Of a stretch of 64,000 bases of DNA, positions 25,354 to 33,127 are shown piece after piece. The notes below the pieces were generated by a model that searched no databases, was not told where the DNA came from, and worked only from the letters and a program-made list of their open reading frames with translations. Source of the DNA: Sutcliffiella sp. FSL R7-0096 (GTDB lineage Bacteria > Bacillota > Bacilli > Bacillales > Bacillaceae_I); the NCBI RefSeq assembly GCF_038595065.1, contig NZ_CP152003.1, positions 290,001 through 354,000 of the forward strand, given 5' to 3'. The number at the start of each line of letters is the position of its first letter. Position 1 is the first letter of the stretch. Position numbers and translations under genes: made by a program.

Positions 25354-26153
25354 GTGTAATGACTCATATCCATCATCATGCAGAGCTAGGTGGTTGGAAC
25401 AGTCAACTTCTGGTGGTTCCTTTTTTATTGGCCCTTCTTTTATATATAGTGGCAGTGAAAAGATCCAATCGAAGATATACCAAATGGCCGCTCAAGCGGA
25501 CTTTGCTGTTTACTGGTGGGATTGTCTTTGCTGTGAGTGCATTGGCAGGTCCGATTGCAGAAAGGGCACATGTGGATTTCTCCTATCATATGTACGCACA
25601 TCTTTTATTAGGGATGTTGGCTCCGCTTTTGCTCGCTTTGTCGGCACCTATGACCCTTTTAATGAGGACGCTGAACGTCAACACTTCCAGGAAGTTATCA
25701 AGGCTGTTAAAAAGTAAACCTATTTCGGTAGTTACAGATCCGGCTGTTACCACTGTTTTAAATATCGGAGGATTGTGGCTTCTATATACCACCCCGTTGT
25801 ATGAAGCCATGCATCAGCATATGTGGCTGTATCTTTTCGTGCATCTTCATGTGTTCCTGGCAGGGTATTTATTTACGATATCCATGATTTATGTTGATCT
25901 GACCACACATAGAAGAAGCTACCTTTACCGTGCCATCATTTTCGTCCTAGCACTTGCAGGACATGGGACTCTATCGAAATTCATTTATTCCCGGCCTCCT
26001 ATGGGTGTGCCGGTAGAACAAGCAGAAAGAGGCGGAATGGTTATGTACTATGGTGGTGATGTGATCGACGGTATCATCTTAGTGATCCTTTGCTATCAAT
26101 GGTATAAAGCTACAAGGCCTAAAGCATTTGGCGAGGTAGCGATGGAAGGGTAG
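25350..26153 (+). CDS. ctaG: CtaG-family cytochrome c oxidase assembly protein
   Basis: Polytopic membrane protein of 267 residues with about seven helices and a His-rich start (THIHHHAE). Family features include FSYHMYAHLLLGMLAPLLL (residues 77-95), a pair of His in HQHMWLYLFVHLHVFLAG, and a C-terminal segment HGTLSKFIYSRPP. Members of the caa3_CtaG group help copper delivery or assembly of heme-copper oxidases. It overlaps DUF2243 by ATGA. The nearby ba3 oxidase operon is a plausible client, by inference from proximity only. Confidence 0.85.
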   Translation: MSVMTHIHHHAELGGWNSQLLVVPFLLALLLYIVAVKRSNRRYTKWPLKRTLLFTGGIVFAVSALAGPIAERAHVDFSYHMYAHLLLGMLAPLLLALSAPMTLLMRTLNVNTSRKLSRLLKSKPISVVTDPAVTTVLNIGGLWLLYTTPLYEAMHQHMWLYLFVHLHVFLAGYLFTISMIYVDLTTHRRSYLYRAIIFVLALAGHGTLSKFIYSRPPMGVPVEQAERGGMVMYYGGDVIDGIILVILCYQWYKATRPKAFGEVAMEG

Positions 26154-26171
26154 GAGAAAAATGAAATAAAA

Positions 26172-26205
26172 AGCCGTGGAGAAGTTGCGCTCCATGGCTT
26201 CTTTG
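26172..26205. terminator. Terminator between ctaG and the coat protein gene
   Basis: AGCCGTGGAG (26172-26181) pairs with CTCCATGGCT (26190-26199) with one G-T pair. T-rich downstream, A-rich upstream. Confidence 0.75.
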
Positions 26206-26209
26206 TATT

Positions 26210-26869
26210 CTAATGAGGCATATTCCCTTGTATGGGTACGGTTGTATAACTTTGCAACATAGCATTCATATCCTGCATGGCAAGCTGTGGAACTTGATAA
26301 TAGCCGTGTTTATTCTGATATAGGAAAATCTCATAGCTCATTTCAATGAAGTTTGGAACACTGTCGGCAACAACGCGACGAAGGACGGGATTGGTCATTT
26401 CAAGCGCCGTCATGGCAAGCAGCGTTGCAAGCCCCTTTGTTTGACCAAGCATATAAGCAGAAAGTCCTTTGTCAGCAAGCTCATTGACAGATTGGTTCGG
26501 TTTTTTCGGTTGAGATGGTGTGATTCCGTACACTACGTCGTGTGTTTGAGTCATCTTATAAACTTGAGTGGAAACAGATGGTTTCTGCCCTGTTTGAAAG
26601 CTTTCCACGATGGTGTTGTACAACTGGGTAACAAAGGTTGTCTGGCGATTCAAGATATCTTTTAATGCCGGATCTTGGATATGCTGATCGTATATTTGAT
26701 ATTGGTCGAGCATACTGATAATGCCGGCAATTATTTCATGGGCATCAAACATTTCATGTCCACCATGGTTTGTATTCGGGGCTTGAGTGCCCGGTGTGTT
26801 CATGTTCATCGTTGGTGGCATCTGATTTTGATTCATATTTTGCCCTTGTGGGGTAGGTTGATTTTGCAT
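26210..26869 (-). CDS. CotF-family spore coat protein
   Basis: About 219 residues. A low-complexity Asn/Gln/Met/Pro N-terminus (NMNQNQMPPTMNMN) precedes a ferritin-like helical CotF domain with a HEIIAGIISMLDQYQIYDQ helix, an internal YNTIVES helix and a TALEMTNPVLRR helix. ATG 26869 is preferred over 26878, which lies only 2 nt from AAAGGAG. The in-frame ATG at 26926 has no site. Role: structural coat protein, supporting a spore-forming host. Confidence 0.82.
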   Translation of the reverse strand: MQNQPTPQGQNMNQNQMPPTMNMNTPGTQAPNTNHGGHEMFDAHEIIAGIISMLDQYQIYDQHIQDPALKDILNRQTTFVTQLYNTIVESFQTGQKPSVSTQVYKMTQTHDVVYGITPSQPKKPNQSVNELADKGLSAYMLGQTKGLATLLAMTALEMTNPVLRRVVADSVPNFIEMSYEIFLYQNKHGYYQVPQLAMQDMNAMLQSYTTVPIQGNMPH

Positions 26870-27018
26870 GGTTTGCATCTCTCCTTTAAATGACATTCCC
26901 TTATATGATGAACAAAATTGTCCCATTCATGTATGAGAGAAGTGGTGGCAAAATATACTTTCCATGATGGACAGGAAATTCATCTCGGGCGGTGAATAGT
27001 AGTGGTGGGGGGATCAGG

Positions 27019-27225
27019 ATGATTGAAACTCTGAAAAAAGTGTTATTGCTTGTGGCAGTACTGGGACAGGTGGTAGGGATTGCTTTACTTCTTGTGAGTA
27101 TTTGGTTGGGCATATTATTTTACATACTTTACGGGCTTGCCATCATTGCGCTTTTCATCGTGCTGATAGTAGAGCGGGCCAAGGAAAAAGAGGAGGATGA
27201 CAAAAATGATTATAGTGACTACTGA
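27019..27225 (+). CDS. Small two-helix membrane protein preceding ybjQ-like gene
   Basis: 68 residues: two hydrophobic helices (residues 7-30 and 33-55) and an acidic/basic tail KEKEEDDKNDYSDY. ATG 27019 follows GGTGGGGGGATCAGG, a strong purine-rich site. The in-frame ATG at 26992 lacks one. It overlaps the next gene by 20 nt, so the two are coupled. Not recognised beyond that. Confidence 0.65.
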   Translation: MIETLKKVLLLVAVLGQVVGIALLLVSIWLGILFYILYGLAIIALFIVLIVERAKEKEEDDKNDYSDY

Positions 27226-27520
27226 GTCGGTACCAGGCAAGAAAGTTGTAGAGTTAAAGGGCTTTGTGAAAGGGAGCACGGTGCAGTCGAAACATATCGG
27301 GAAGGATCTGTTGGCAGGATTGAAAACGATTGTCGGTGGCGAAATTAAGGAATACTCAGAAATGATGCAGGAAGCGCGTCAGAAGGCAATTGGCCGGATG
27401 GTGGAGGATGCAAAGAGCCAAGGGGCGAATGCCATTATTTGTGTGCGCTTGGAAACCTCTAGCGTGATGACGAATGCTTCGGAGATTATTGCGTATGGGA
27501 CGGCCGTGACGGTGGAATAA
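27206..27520 (+). CDS. YbjQ (DUF74) family heavy-metal-binding-domain-like protein
   Basis: 104-residue cytosolic protein, probably a pentamer like other family members. Hallmarks: PGKKVVELKGFVKGSTV near the start, LKTIVGGEIKEYSEMMQEAR in the middle and GANAIICVRLETSSV at the end. ATG 27206 lies 9 nt after AGGAGG; ATG 27197 directly abuts it. Biochemical function is not established. Coupled to a small membrane protein, suggesting a membrane-associated role. Confidence 0.85.
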   Translation: MIIVTTESVPGKKVVELKGFVKGSTVQSKHIGKDLLAGLKTIVGGEIKEYSEMMQEARQKAIGRMVEDAKSQGANAIICVRLETSSVMTNASEIIAYGTAVTVE

Positions 27521-27539
27521 ATTAATTTCGAAATACCCC

Positions 27540-27570
27540 TTTACCTTCACGCTACGTCAAGGTGTACACT
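27540..27570 (+). promoter_or_regulatory. MerR-type promoter with 19-bp spacer
   Basis: TTTACC (27540-27545), a spacer of exactly 19 bp, then TACACT (27565-27570). Within the spacer, ACCTTCACG and CGTCAAGGT form a 9-bp dyad with one mismatch. This is the over-long spacer that MerR-family activators correct by DNA distortion, so the downstream regulator is probably autoregulated. Confidence 0.7.
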
Positions 27571-27594
27571 GATTTTGTCAGGAGGTGATCAGAG

Positions 27595-28362
27595 GTGGAA
27601 TACACCGTACAGAAATTAGCAAAATTGGCTGGGGTGACTGGCAGGACGCTGCGATATTATGATGAAATCGGGATTCTCAAGCCGGCGAGAATCAGTGCTT
27701 CGGGATATCGAATTTACGGGCAGGCGGAAGTGGATAAGCTGCAGCAAATCCTCTTTTACCGGGAGCTCGAGATAGATCTCGAAAGCATCCAAAAAATCAT
27801 CAACGCCCCTTCCTTTGATGAAGTAGAAGCACTTAAAGAACACCGTGACAAGCTTCTGACAAAGCAAAAGCGGCTGGAGGGCCTCATTGAAAGTGTAGAC
27901 CGGACCCTGGCGGCGAAGGAAGGGAGCATTACCATGAGCGACAAAGAAAAATTTGAAGCATTCAAGCAGGACCTGATAGACGAAAATGAAAAGAAATATG
28001 GCGAGGAAGTCAGAGCGAAGTACGGCAACGAGGCAATCGATAAATCTAACTCCAAGCTGAAAGGCATGACCAAGAAGCAATACGAACAAGGAGAGAAACT
28101 TGGGGAAGAGGTGCTCGTTGTATTAAACGAGGCATTCCAAACAGGTGATCCTGCGTGCGACCTTGCGCAAAAAGCGGCGGATCTTCACCGTCAATGGCTA
28201 GGCTTCTACTGGGATTCATATTCCAAAGAAGCACACGCAGGACTTGCCCAGATGTATGTGGATGACGAGCGGTTCACGGCTTTTTATGATAAAAAACAAC
28301 CAGGGACGGCCGAGTTTCTAAGAGATGCCATCCTTATCTATACCGGAATGAAACAGGATTAA
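27595..28362 (+). CDS. MerR-family regulator with TipAS domain, Mta-like
   Basis: 255-residue activator. A MerR helix-turn-helix occupies residues 1-70 (VTGRTLRYYDEIGIL), then a coiled-coil dimer helix (75-110), then a TipAS ligand-binding domain (about 120-250, ending in AIIIY-type FLRDAILIYTG). Length and layout match B. subtilis Mta, a global activator of multidrug efflux genes that binds hydrophobic drugs. GTG start at 27595 after GGAGGTGATC. Own 19-bp-spacer promoter upstream. Confidence 0.9.
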   Translation: MEYTVQKLAKLAGVTGRTLRYYDEIGILKPARISASGYRIYGQAEVDKLQQILFYRELEIDLESIQKIINAPSFDEVEALKEHRDKLLTKQKRLEGLIESVDRTLAAKEGSITMSDKEKFEAFKQDLIDENEKKYGEEVRAKYGNEAIDKSNSKLKGMTKKQYEQGEKLGEEVLVVLNEAFQTGDPACDLAQKAADLHRQWLGFYWDSYSKEAHAGLAQMYVDDERFTAFYDKKQPGTAEFLRDAILIYTGMKQD

Positions 28363-28363
28363 A

Positions 28364-28406
28364 AAAAGAGTGGGGGAGCATCTGAACATGATGCTTCCCC
28401 ACTTTG
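28364..28406. terminator. Bidirectional terminator between the TipAS regulator and the CNNM gene
   Basis: A long stem pairs AGTGGGGGAGCATC with GATGCTTCCCCACT, with A and T flanks, serving both convergent genes. Confidence 0.9.
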
Positions 28407-28409
28407 AAC

Positions 28410-29645
28410 TTATTTTAAGTTTGTTTTTTTCTTCACTTTCACCTGTTTTAACACGTTATCCTCCATCTTGAATATGTCAAAGTGCAGGTGATGGTATTCC
28501 AAAGAATCGCCTTCCTCTGGGATATGGCCGAGTTCTTTGAAAAGGAAGCCGGAAATGGTGTCTTCTTCTTCTGGTACCTTTGTTTTGAACACTTCGTTAA
28601 ATCGGCGGATCGCTATTTTTCCGTGACAGATAATATGGTTATCAGTCAGTTCCTCAATCAGGATTTCTCCCACTTCATCGGTTTCGTCCTCAATTTCCTG
28701 ACCGATCATTGCTTCGATTATATCTTCATGGCTGATGATCCCGGTGGTACCGCCATACTCATCGATCACGATGGCCATATGCTTCTTTTCTTTAAGCATC
28801 ATTTTAAATACGCGTTCAATGGACGTGGATTCCGCTACAAACAGCGGGGTATCATCCATGAAATCCTTAATCTCAAGGTCTGTATTAAGAGACCAGTTGA
28901 GGAGGAATTTTGAATGAAAAACCCCAATGATATTATCCATATTATCCTTGTAGACAGGGTACCTCGTGTAACTGCTTTCCATCACATATTCTCGTGCCTC
29001 TTCAAAGGATACCTCACATGGCAAACCATGAATATCAATACGTGGGGTCTTCAATGCATCCCGCACATCTTTTGTGTAAAAATCAATGGCCCCGATAATA
29101 TGTTGAGATTCCTCTTCAAAAAAAGTCCCCTCTGTCAGGCCGATATCCACCATGCTTTTCAATTCTTCCTTTGAAAGGGTAGCCTCCTGAACCATCCCCC
29201 TTGAGAGAAGGCGGATAACAAAGTTGGTAAACAACGACAATAAGTAAATCAACGGTTTGAAAACAAATAACAAGATCGAAATCACGGGTGCCACAATATA
29301 AGCGACCTTATTGGCAAAGGTAGCAGCAATGGACTTTGGCAGGACTTCGGCAAAAATGATCAGGATGACGGTCAGAACCGCTGTCGCAATCCCAACATTA
29401 AATCCATAGTCAATAGCAATCAACGTCACTAAGGTAGGTAGCATGATGTTGGAAATGTTGTTACCAATAAGAATCGCAGTAATAAATTGATTTGGACGTT
29501 CCACAAGCTTTAAAAGTTTTTGGGCAGCCCGATCCCCGTTTTCCGCCCGTATCTGGATCTTCATTTTATTGACAGCTGTCAGCGCGGTTTCGCTACCTGA
29601 TAAGAAGAATGACATGAATAAGAAAAATGCAAGTGCGACAAACAA
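28410..29645 (-). CDS. CNNM / HlyC-CorC family membrane protein (DUF21 with CBS pair)
   Basis: 411 residues. An N-terminal DUF21 domain (about 1-175) has four helices including LFMSFFLSGSETALTAVNK, whose SGSETAL motif matches this superfamily. Then comes a CBS-domain pair (about 195-315, with VIDEYGGTTGIISHEDIIEAMIG split across the second CBS) and a C-terminal CorC_HlyC domain (325-405). Family members export or protect against Mg2+ and other divalent metals. Start is TTG at 29645, 10 nt after AGGAGG. Several paralogues are normal in bacilli, so no symbol is given. Confidence 0.9.
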   Translation of the reverse strand: MFVALAFFLFMSFFLSGSETALTAVNKMKIQIRAENGDRAAQKLLKLVERPNQFITAILIGNNISNIMLPTLVTLIAIDYGFNVGIATAVLTVILIIFAEVLPKSIAATFANKVAYIVAPVISILLFVFKPLIYLLSLFTNFVIRLLSRGMVQEATLSKEELKSMVDIGLTEGTFFEEESQHIIGAIDFYTKDVRDALKTPRIDIHGLPCEVSFEEAREYVMESSYTRYPVYKDNMDNIIGVFHSKFLLNWSLNTDLEIKDFMDDTPLFVAESTSIERVFKMMLKEKKHMAIVIDEYGGTTGIISHEDIIEAMIGQEIEDETDEVGEILIEELTDNHIICHGKIAIRRFNEVFKTKVPEEEDTISGFLFKELGHIPEEGDSLEYHHLHFDIFKMEDNVLKQVKVKKKTNLK

Positions 29646-29719
29646 TTCGTTTTGCCTCCTAGCGACTTCATAGTATTTTTAGTTTTTAATCAAACACCAA
29701 TCATTATCCATTTTTTTAT

Positions 29720-29884
29720 AGGCACTTTTCTCAAAGAAGTAGGCAATTGGACTTTTTACGGCATATCTACTCTAAAACAGGCATGTAGTTTATTCCGTAC
29801 AGCCGGGAAAAGAGCACGACAGTAAGGGATGTAACGGTTAATTGATAAATACGACAAAGCAAAACAGTTTACGAAAAAGTGCCT
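29720..29884. repeat. Non-autonomous inverted-repeat element, copy B (165 bp)
   Basis: Ends AGGCACTTTTC (29720) and, reversed, AGGCACTTTTTC (from 29884). TTTTAT is duplicated outside both ends (29714-29719 and 29885-29890). Internal blocks CAATTGGACTTTT and GGGAAAAGAGCACGACAGTAAG match copy A at 6251. The rest of 29646-30017 shows no gene. Confidence 0.7.
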
Positions 29885-30017
29885 TTTTATAAATTGACGG
29901 GGTTGGTTTTCTTGAATATGATTTATGGGTTAGGCAAAAAATACACAACAATTACTATGATAATAATACAAATACCCAATAAATAAAAAGAATAAGGCAA
30001 AGGGCGGGGAGAGGAAA

Positions 30018-31184
30018 GTGGAAAAAGACTATAAACCACAATTAGATACCACATTAATCTTTCTCATGGGGATAATGGTTGTGGCAAGCTTGTTTGCATT
30101 GAAAAGTGTGGAGCCGACGCTGCCGCCGGTTCTACGCAATATTGATTTTATGGAAAAGCAATTAATGTGGTTTGTCGTAGGAGCCATTGGCATAGGTTTG
30201 TCCATGCTAATCCACTTTGATTATTTGCGGAACCTCGCCTGGATCACGTTTGGCATTGGCGTCATCCTCTTACTTGGACTGGAATTCAACTTTCCCTCCG
30301 CCCTTGTGAGTGAAATTAAAGGGGCAACAAGCTGGTACACCTTGCCGGGACTAGGAAACATCCAACCCTCCGAGCTCATGAAAATTTCACTGATTTTAGT
30401 CTTAAGTAAGATAATCGCCGACCACAGGGCAAAGTTTGAAGAAGCAACCTTACAGGATAGCTACCTGCTGCTTGGGAAAATCATTGCCGCATCCAGTATC
30501 CCATTGTTTCTTGTTGCCAAACAGCCCGACATGGGGACAACCCTTGTCTATTGCGCCATCATCGCTGCCATGATCCTGGTGTCAGGAATCAAATGGAGCA
30601 TCATTCTCTCGCTTGCTGGCGCAGCCTTGGGATTCATTGCATTATTCTTATATATTTTCATTGCGCATCCAACCTTTTTCCATACGTATCTGATTCCTGA
30701 GTATCAATTGGACCGATTCTATGGTTGGTTGAACCCATACGAATACCAGGATGTGCAAGGGTTTCAATTGGTAAGGTCGTTGCTGGCCATCGGATCAGGT
30801 GAATACACCGGTTCAGGTTATGGGGAAATGAATGTCTACTTGCCGGAAGCGCACACGGATTTTATCTTTGCGGCCATCGCCAGCCAGTTTGGCTTTATGG
30901 GCGCGACCGTTGTCATATCCCTTTTCTTTTTCCTGATATATAAAATTACCTTCATCGCCATGGAGTGCCATGACCCATTCGGCACCTACCTTTGCGCCGG
31001 AGTAATTGGAATGCTGACATTCCAAGTGTTCCAAAACGTTGGAATGACAATCGGACTGCTTCCGATAACAGGGATTCCACTGCCGTTTTTCAGCTATGGT
31101 GGGAGTTCCTTGCTGACGTATATGATAGCGATCGGGATTGTGTTGAATGTGCAGTTGAGGACGAGGAAGTATTTGTTTGAATAG
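30018..31184 (+). CDS. SEDS-family peptidoglycan glycosyltransferase (RodA/FtsW/SpoVE type)
   Basis: Ten-helix membrane enzyme polymerising lipid II glycan strands. 388 residues. Family signatures: IQPSELMKISLIL (residues about 115-127), the KQPDMGTTLVY block with the essential Asp (near 170), and GLLPITGIPLPFFSYGGSSLL near the C-terminus. GTG start with GGGGAGAGGAAA upstream. The length and TGIPLPFFSYGGSS form fit RodA-like elongasome proteins, but no penicillin-binding protein partner is adjacent, so division, elongation or sporulation use is open. Confidence 0.92.
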   Translation: MEKDYKPQLDTTLIFLMGIMVVASLFALKSVEPTLPPVLRNIDFMEKQLMWFVVGAIGIGLSMLIHFDYLRNLAWITFGIGVILLLGLEFNFPSALVSEIKGATSWYTLPGLGNIQPSELMKISLILVLSKIIADHRAKFEEATLQDSYLLLGKIIAASSIPLFLVAKQPDMGTTLVYCAIIAAMILVSGIKWSIILSLAGAALGFIALFLYIFIAHPTFFHTYLIPEYQLDRFYGWLNPYEYQDVQGFQLVRSLLAIGSGEYTGSGYGEMNVYLPEAHTDFIFAAIASQFGFMGATVVISLFFFLIYKITFIAMECHDPFGTYLCAGVIGMLTFQVFQNVGMTIGLLPITGIPLPFFSYGGSSLLTYMIAIGIVLNVQLRTRKYLFE

Positions 31185-31194
31185 GTTATTGGAG

Positions 31195-31229
31195 ACCCTT
31201 ACTGTGGGAGAGCGCGGTAAGGGTTTTTT
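31195..31229 (+). terminator. Terminator of the SEDS gene
   Basis: ACCCTTAC (31195-31202) pairs with GTAAGGGT (31217-31224), followed by a T run. Confidence 0.88.
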
Positions 31230-31304
31230 ATATGCTAAAATTTAACTGTAACAAAATAACAACTCAATCGACTATTAGATAAAGATGTGCAAGGGGGAGT
31301 TCAT

Positions 31305-31840
31305 TTGGGGGAGAACAGGGAGGCATTTATACGTGATGTGTATCAGCCATATCACCAGGACGTTTACCAATACTGTCTTTATTTTACCAATAACATAGAA
31401 GAGGCAAAGGACCTCACACAGGAAACATTTATGAAGGCATTACATAGCATAGGCAGTTTTCAGGGGAAGTCTAGTACGAGAACTTGGATTATTTCAATTG
31501 CTAGAAACACGACAATCGATTTTTATAGGAAGAGAAAGTTTCAACGATTTTTGCCGGAGATGTGGCTCAGGAAAAGCATGAGGGTAGGGAGGAATCCCCT
31601 GCAGATTTGGCGGATAAAGGGGCAGATTGGGAAGTGTTGCAGCAAGCCTTAAGCAGCTTGAAAAAGGATTATAGACAGGTCGTAATTTTACGGGCTTTAA
31701 AGGACTTTTCGGTAAGGGAGACCGCTGAGATACTAGGTTGGACAGAGTCGAAGGTGAGGGTGACCTATCACCGGGCACTCCAAAAAATGAAACAATCCAT
31801 CGGACATGATACAGAAGGGGTGATGTTCTATGAAAAATAA
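31305..31840 (+). pseudogene. ECF sigma factor gene split by a frameshift
   Basis: The first frame (TTG 31305 after AAGGGGGAG) encodes sigma-70 region 2, with EEAKDLTQETFMKAL and TRTWIISIARNTTIDFYRKRK. The second frame, ending at 31840, encodes the linker and region 4, with SLKKDYRQVVILRAL and FSVRETAEILGWTESKVRVTYHRAL. The frames meet at a run of five T (31548-31552). One extra T there would restore one continuous ECF sigma of about 178 residues. This is a true mutation, a phase-variable homopolymer, or a sequencing error; sequence alone cannot tell. The next gene is its probable anti-sigma factor. Confidence 0.82.
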
Positions 31841-32465
31841 TACAGAATGGCTAGAACCATTGAAGAACAGGCCGGGTCTGCTGATGGATGATGAGACGAG
31901 CAAGCGGATGGAGCGGGAGTTGAGGGGGACGGAGCGGAAAGAGAAGCTCCTGCCTTTATGGATACCGTCTGTTGCAGTTTCGGCTCTCGTTGTAATGATG
32001 TTGGTGGTAGTGGGGAAAGGCGTCCTTCCTGGTGATGATGCCGATGGATTATCTGCAGAAATGAAAGAAACTCTTAGTGTCTTTCATGAAACGGGAGAGC
32101 CTGCCTACTATTTGACGGTACTACCATTTGAACCGGAGCAAATTTCCGCTACGGAACTTCAGTTAAGTTTTTCGAGAAGTGTGGCACTAACCTATATTGG
32201 GAATTATGCGGATAAGGAGCATATCTCCGTTTACATCTATTTTGACATGCCTGATGGATTTAATTTCGGTCCCACTGATTACGAGAAAAATTTTGAAACA
32301 ATTAATGGTGATAAGATTGATTACTCTGTTAAACAGACTAGGCCAGACCTCCAGACAATATCTTGGATACAAGATGATGCCACTTTTCAAATAATGAACA
32401 TGCACGATCCACTCATTGAAGCTGAAATTGAAGAACTCATCAACTCCATGAAAAAGTATGAATGA
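31830..32465 (+). CDS. Putative membrane anti-sigma factor or sigma-linked protein
   Basis: 211 residues: cytoplasmic basic N-terminus (about 50 residues), one helix PSVAVSALVVMMLVVVGKGV (residues 46-65), then a secreted domain with no recognised fold. It overlaps the sigma gene by 11 nt and has GGGGTGAT upstream, so it is translationally coupled. One-helix topology next to an ECF sigma gene is the basis of the call; no zinc anti-sigma motif is visible. Confidence 0.7.
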   Translation: MKNNTEWLEPLKNRPGLLMDDETSKRMERELRGTERKEKLLPLWIPSVAVSALVVMMLVVVGKGVLPGDDADGLSAEMKETLSVFHETGEPAYYLTVLPFEPEQISATELQLSFSRSVALTYIGNYADKEHISVYIYFDMPDGFNFGPTDYEKNFETINGDKIDYSVKQTRPDLQTISWIQDDATFQIMNMHDPLIEAEIEELINSMKKYE

Positions 32466-32522
32466 TACGGGTTGTCTGATATATAATGGGAAGTAGAGAA
32501 GAATAGAAACGGGGGTTCAAAG

Positions 32523-32933
32523 ATGTATTTATTTGGTTTGATTTTATTTGCAATCAGCTTTGGTCTGATAGGTTTCGGGGTGTTCACCACGCTAGTCAGA
32601 TCAGAAAAGAAAAAAGGGCGCATTGCGCTTGTGATGGGAACGTTGTTGCTTATTACGACGTTTGTCATGTACACGTATATGCCGTCGACTTCGGGTGAGG
32701 ATCGAATTACGGTGGAAAGTGTGGCAGTGACAGAAGATGAGAACGGTGCTTATCGTTGTTCGGTAACGGAACAGGATTATGATGGACTGACCTATCATTA
32801 TGAAGCGGCAAGTGAAGAGGATGCAGAAGCATTTTGTGGAAAGGTTGAGGTTGGAGGAAAGTATTTGATTTCGTTTGAATACGATTTAAATACTGAGGAG
32901 TATACCTTGGTGGAATTGAAAGTCGAAGAATAG
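32523..32933 (+). CDS. Hypothetical membrane-anchored protein
   Basis: Not recognised. 136 residues: two N-terminal helices (residues 3-24 and 36-54), then an acidic extracytoplasmic domain with two Cys (YRCSV and AFCGK) that could pair. AACGGGGG lies before the ATG. Located after the sigma/anti-sigma genes, but separated by 57 bp. Confidence 0.7.
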   Translation: MYLFGLILFAISFGLIGFGVFTTLVRSEKKKGRIALVMGTLLLITTFVMYTYMPSTSGEDRITVESVAVTEDENGAYRCSVTEQDYDGLTYHYEAASEEDAEAFCGKVEVGGKYLISFEYDLNTEEYTLVELKVEE

Positions 32934-33044
32934 ATGGGGATTAGAGGTCTGCTTGTTGGGATAGCGGCTGTAATCGGTGTGATTATGGTGATTAGTTTTA
33001 TTGTCTATGATACTGATTTAAAAGCTCGTCCCGGTAGGGAATGA
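32934..33044 (+). CDS. Possible 36-residue membrane peptide
   Basis: ATG directly follows the TAG of the previous gene. The product has one helix (LLVGIAAVIGVIMVISFIV) and a short polar tail. The ribosome site is weak (GAAAG), so translation would depend on coupling. Plausible but unproven. Confidence 0.35.
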   Translation: MGIRGLLVGIAAVIGVIMVISFIVYDTDLKARPGRE

Positions 33045-33086
33045 ATGATATAGAAGAGAGGAACACTAAACCTGTCTCCAAAAACA

Positions 33087-33119
33087 AAAACCCCTCGTCC
33101 AATCTGGACAAGGGGTTTT
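33087..33119. terminator. Terminator between the 32.5-kb genes and the subtilisin gene
   Basis: AAAACCCCT pairs with AGGGGTTTT, continued by GTCCA/TGGAC. Symmetric A/T flanks serve both convergent transcripts. Confidence 0.9.
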
Positions 33120-33127
33120 CACTTAAT

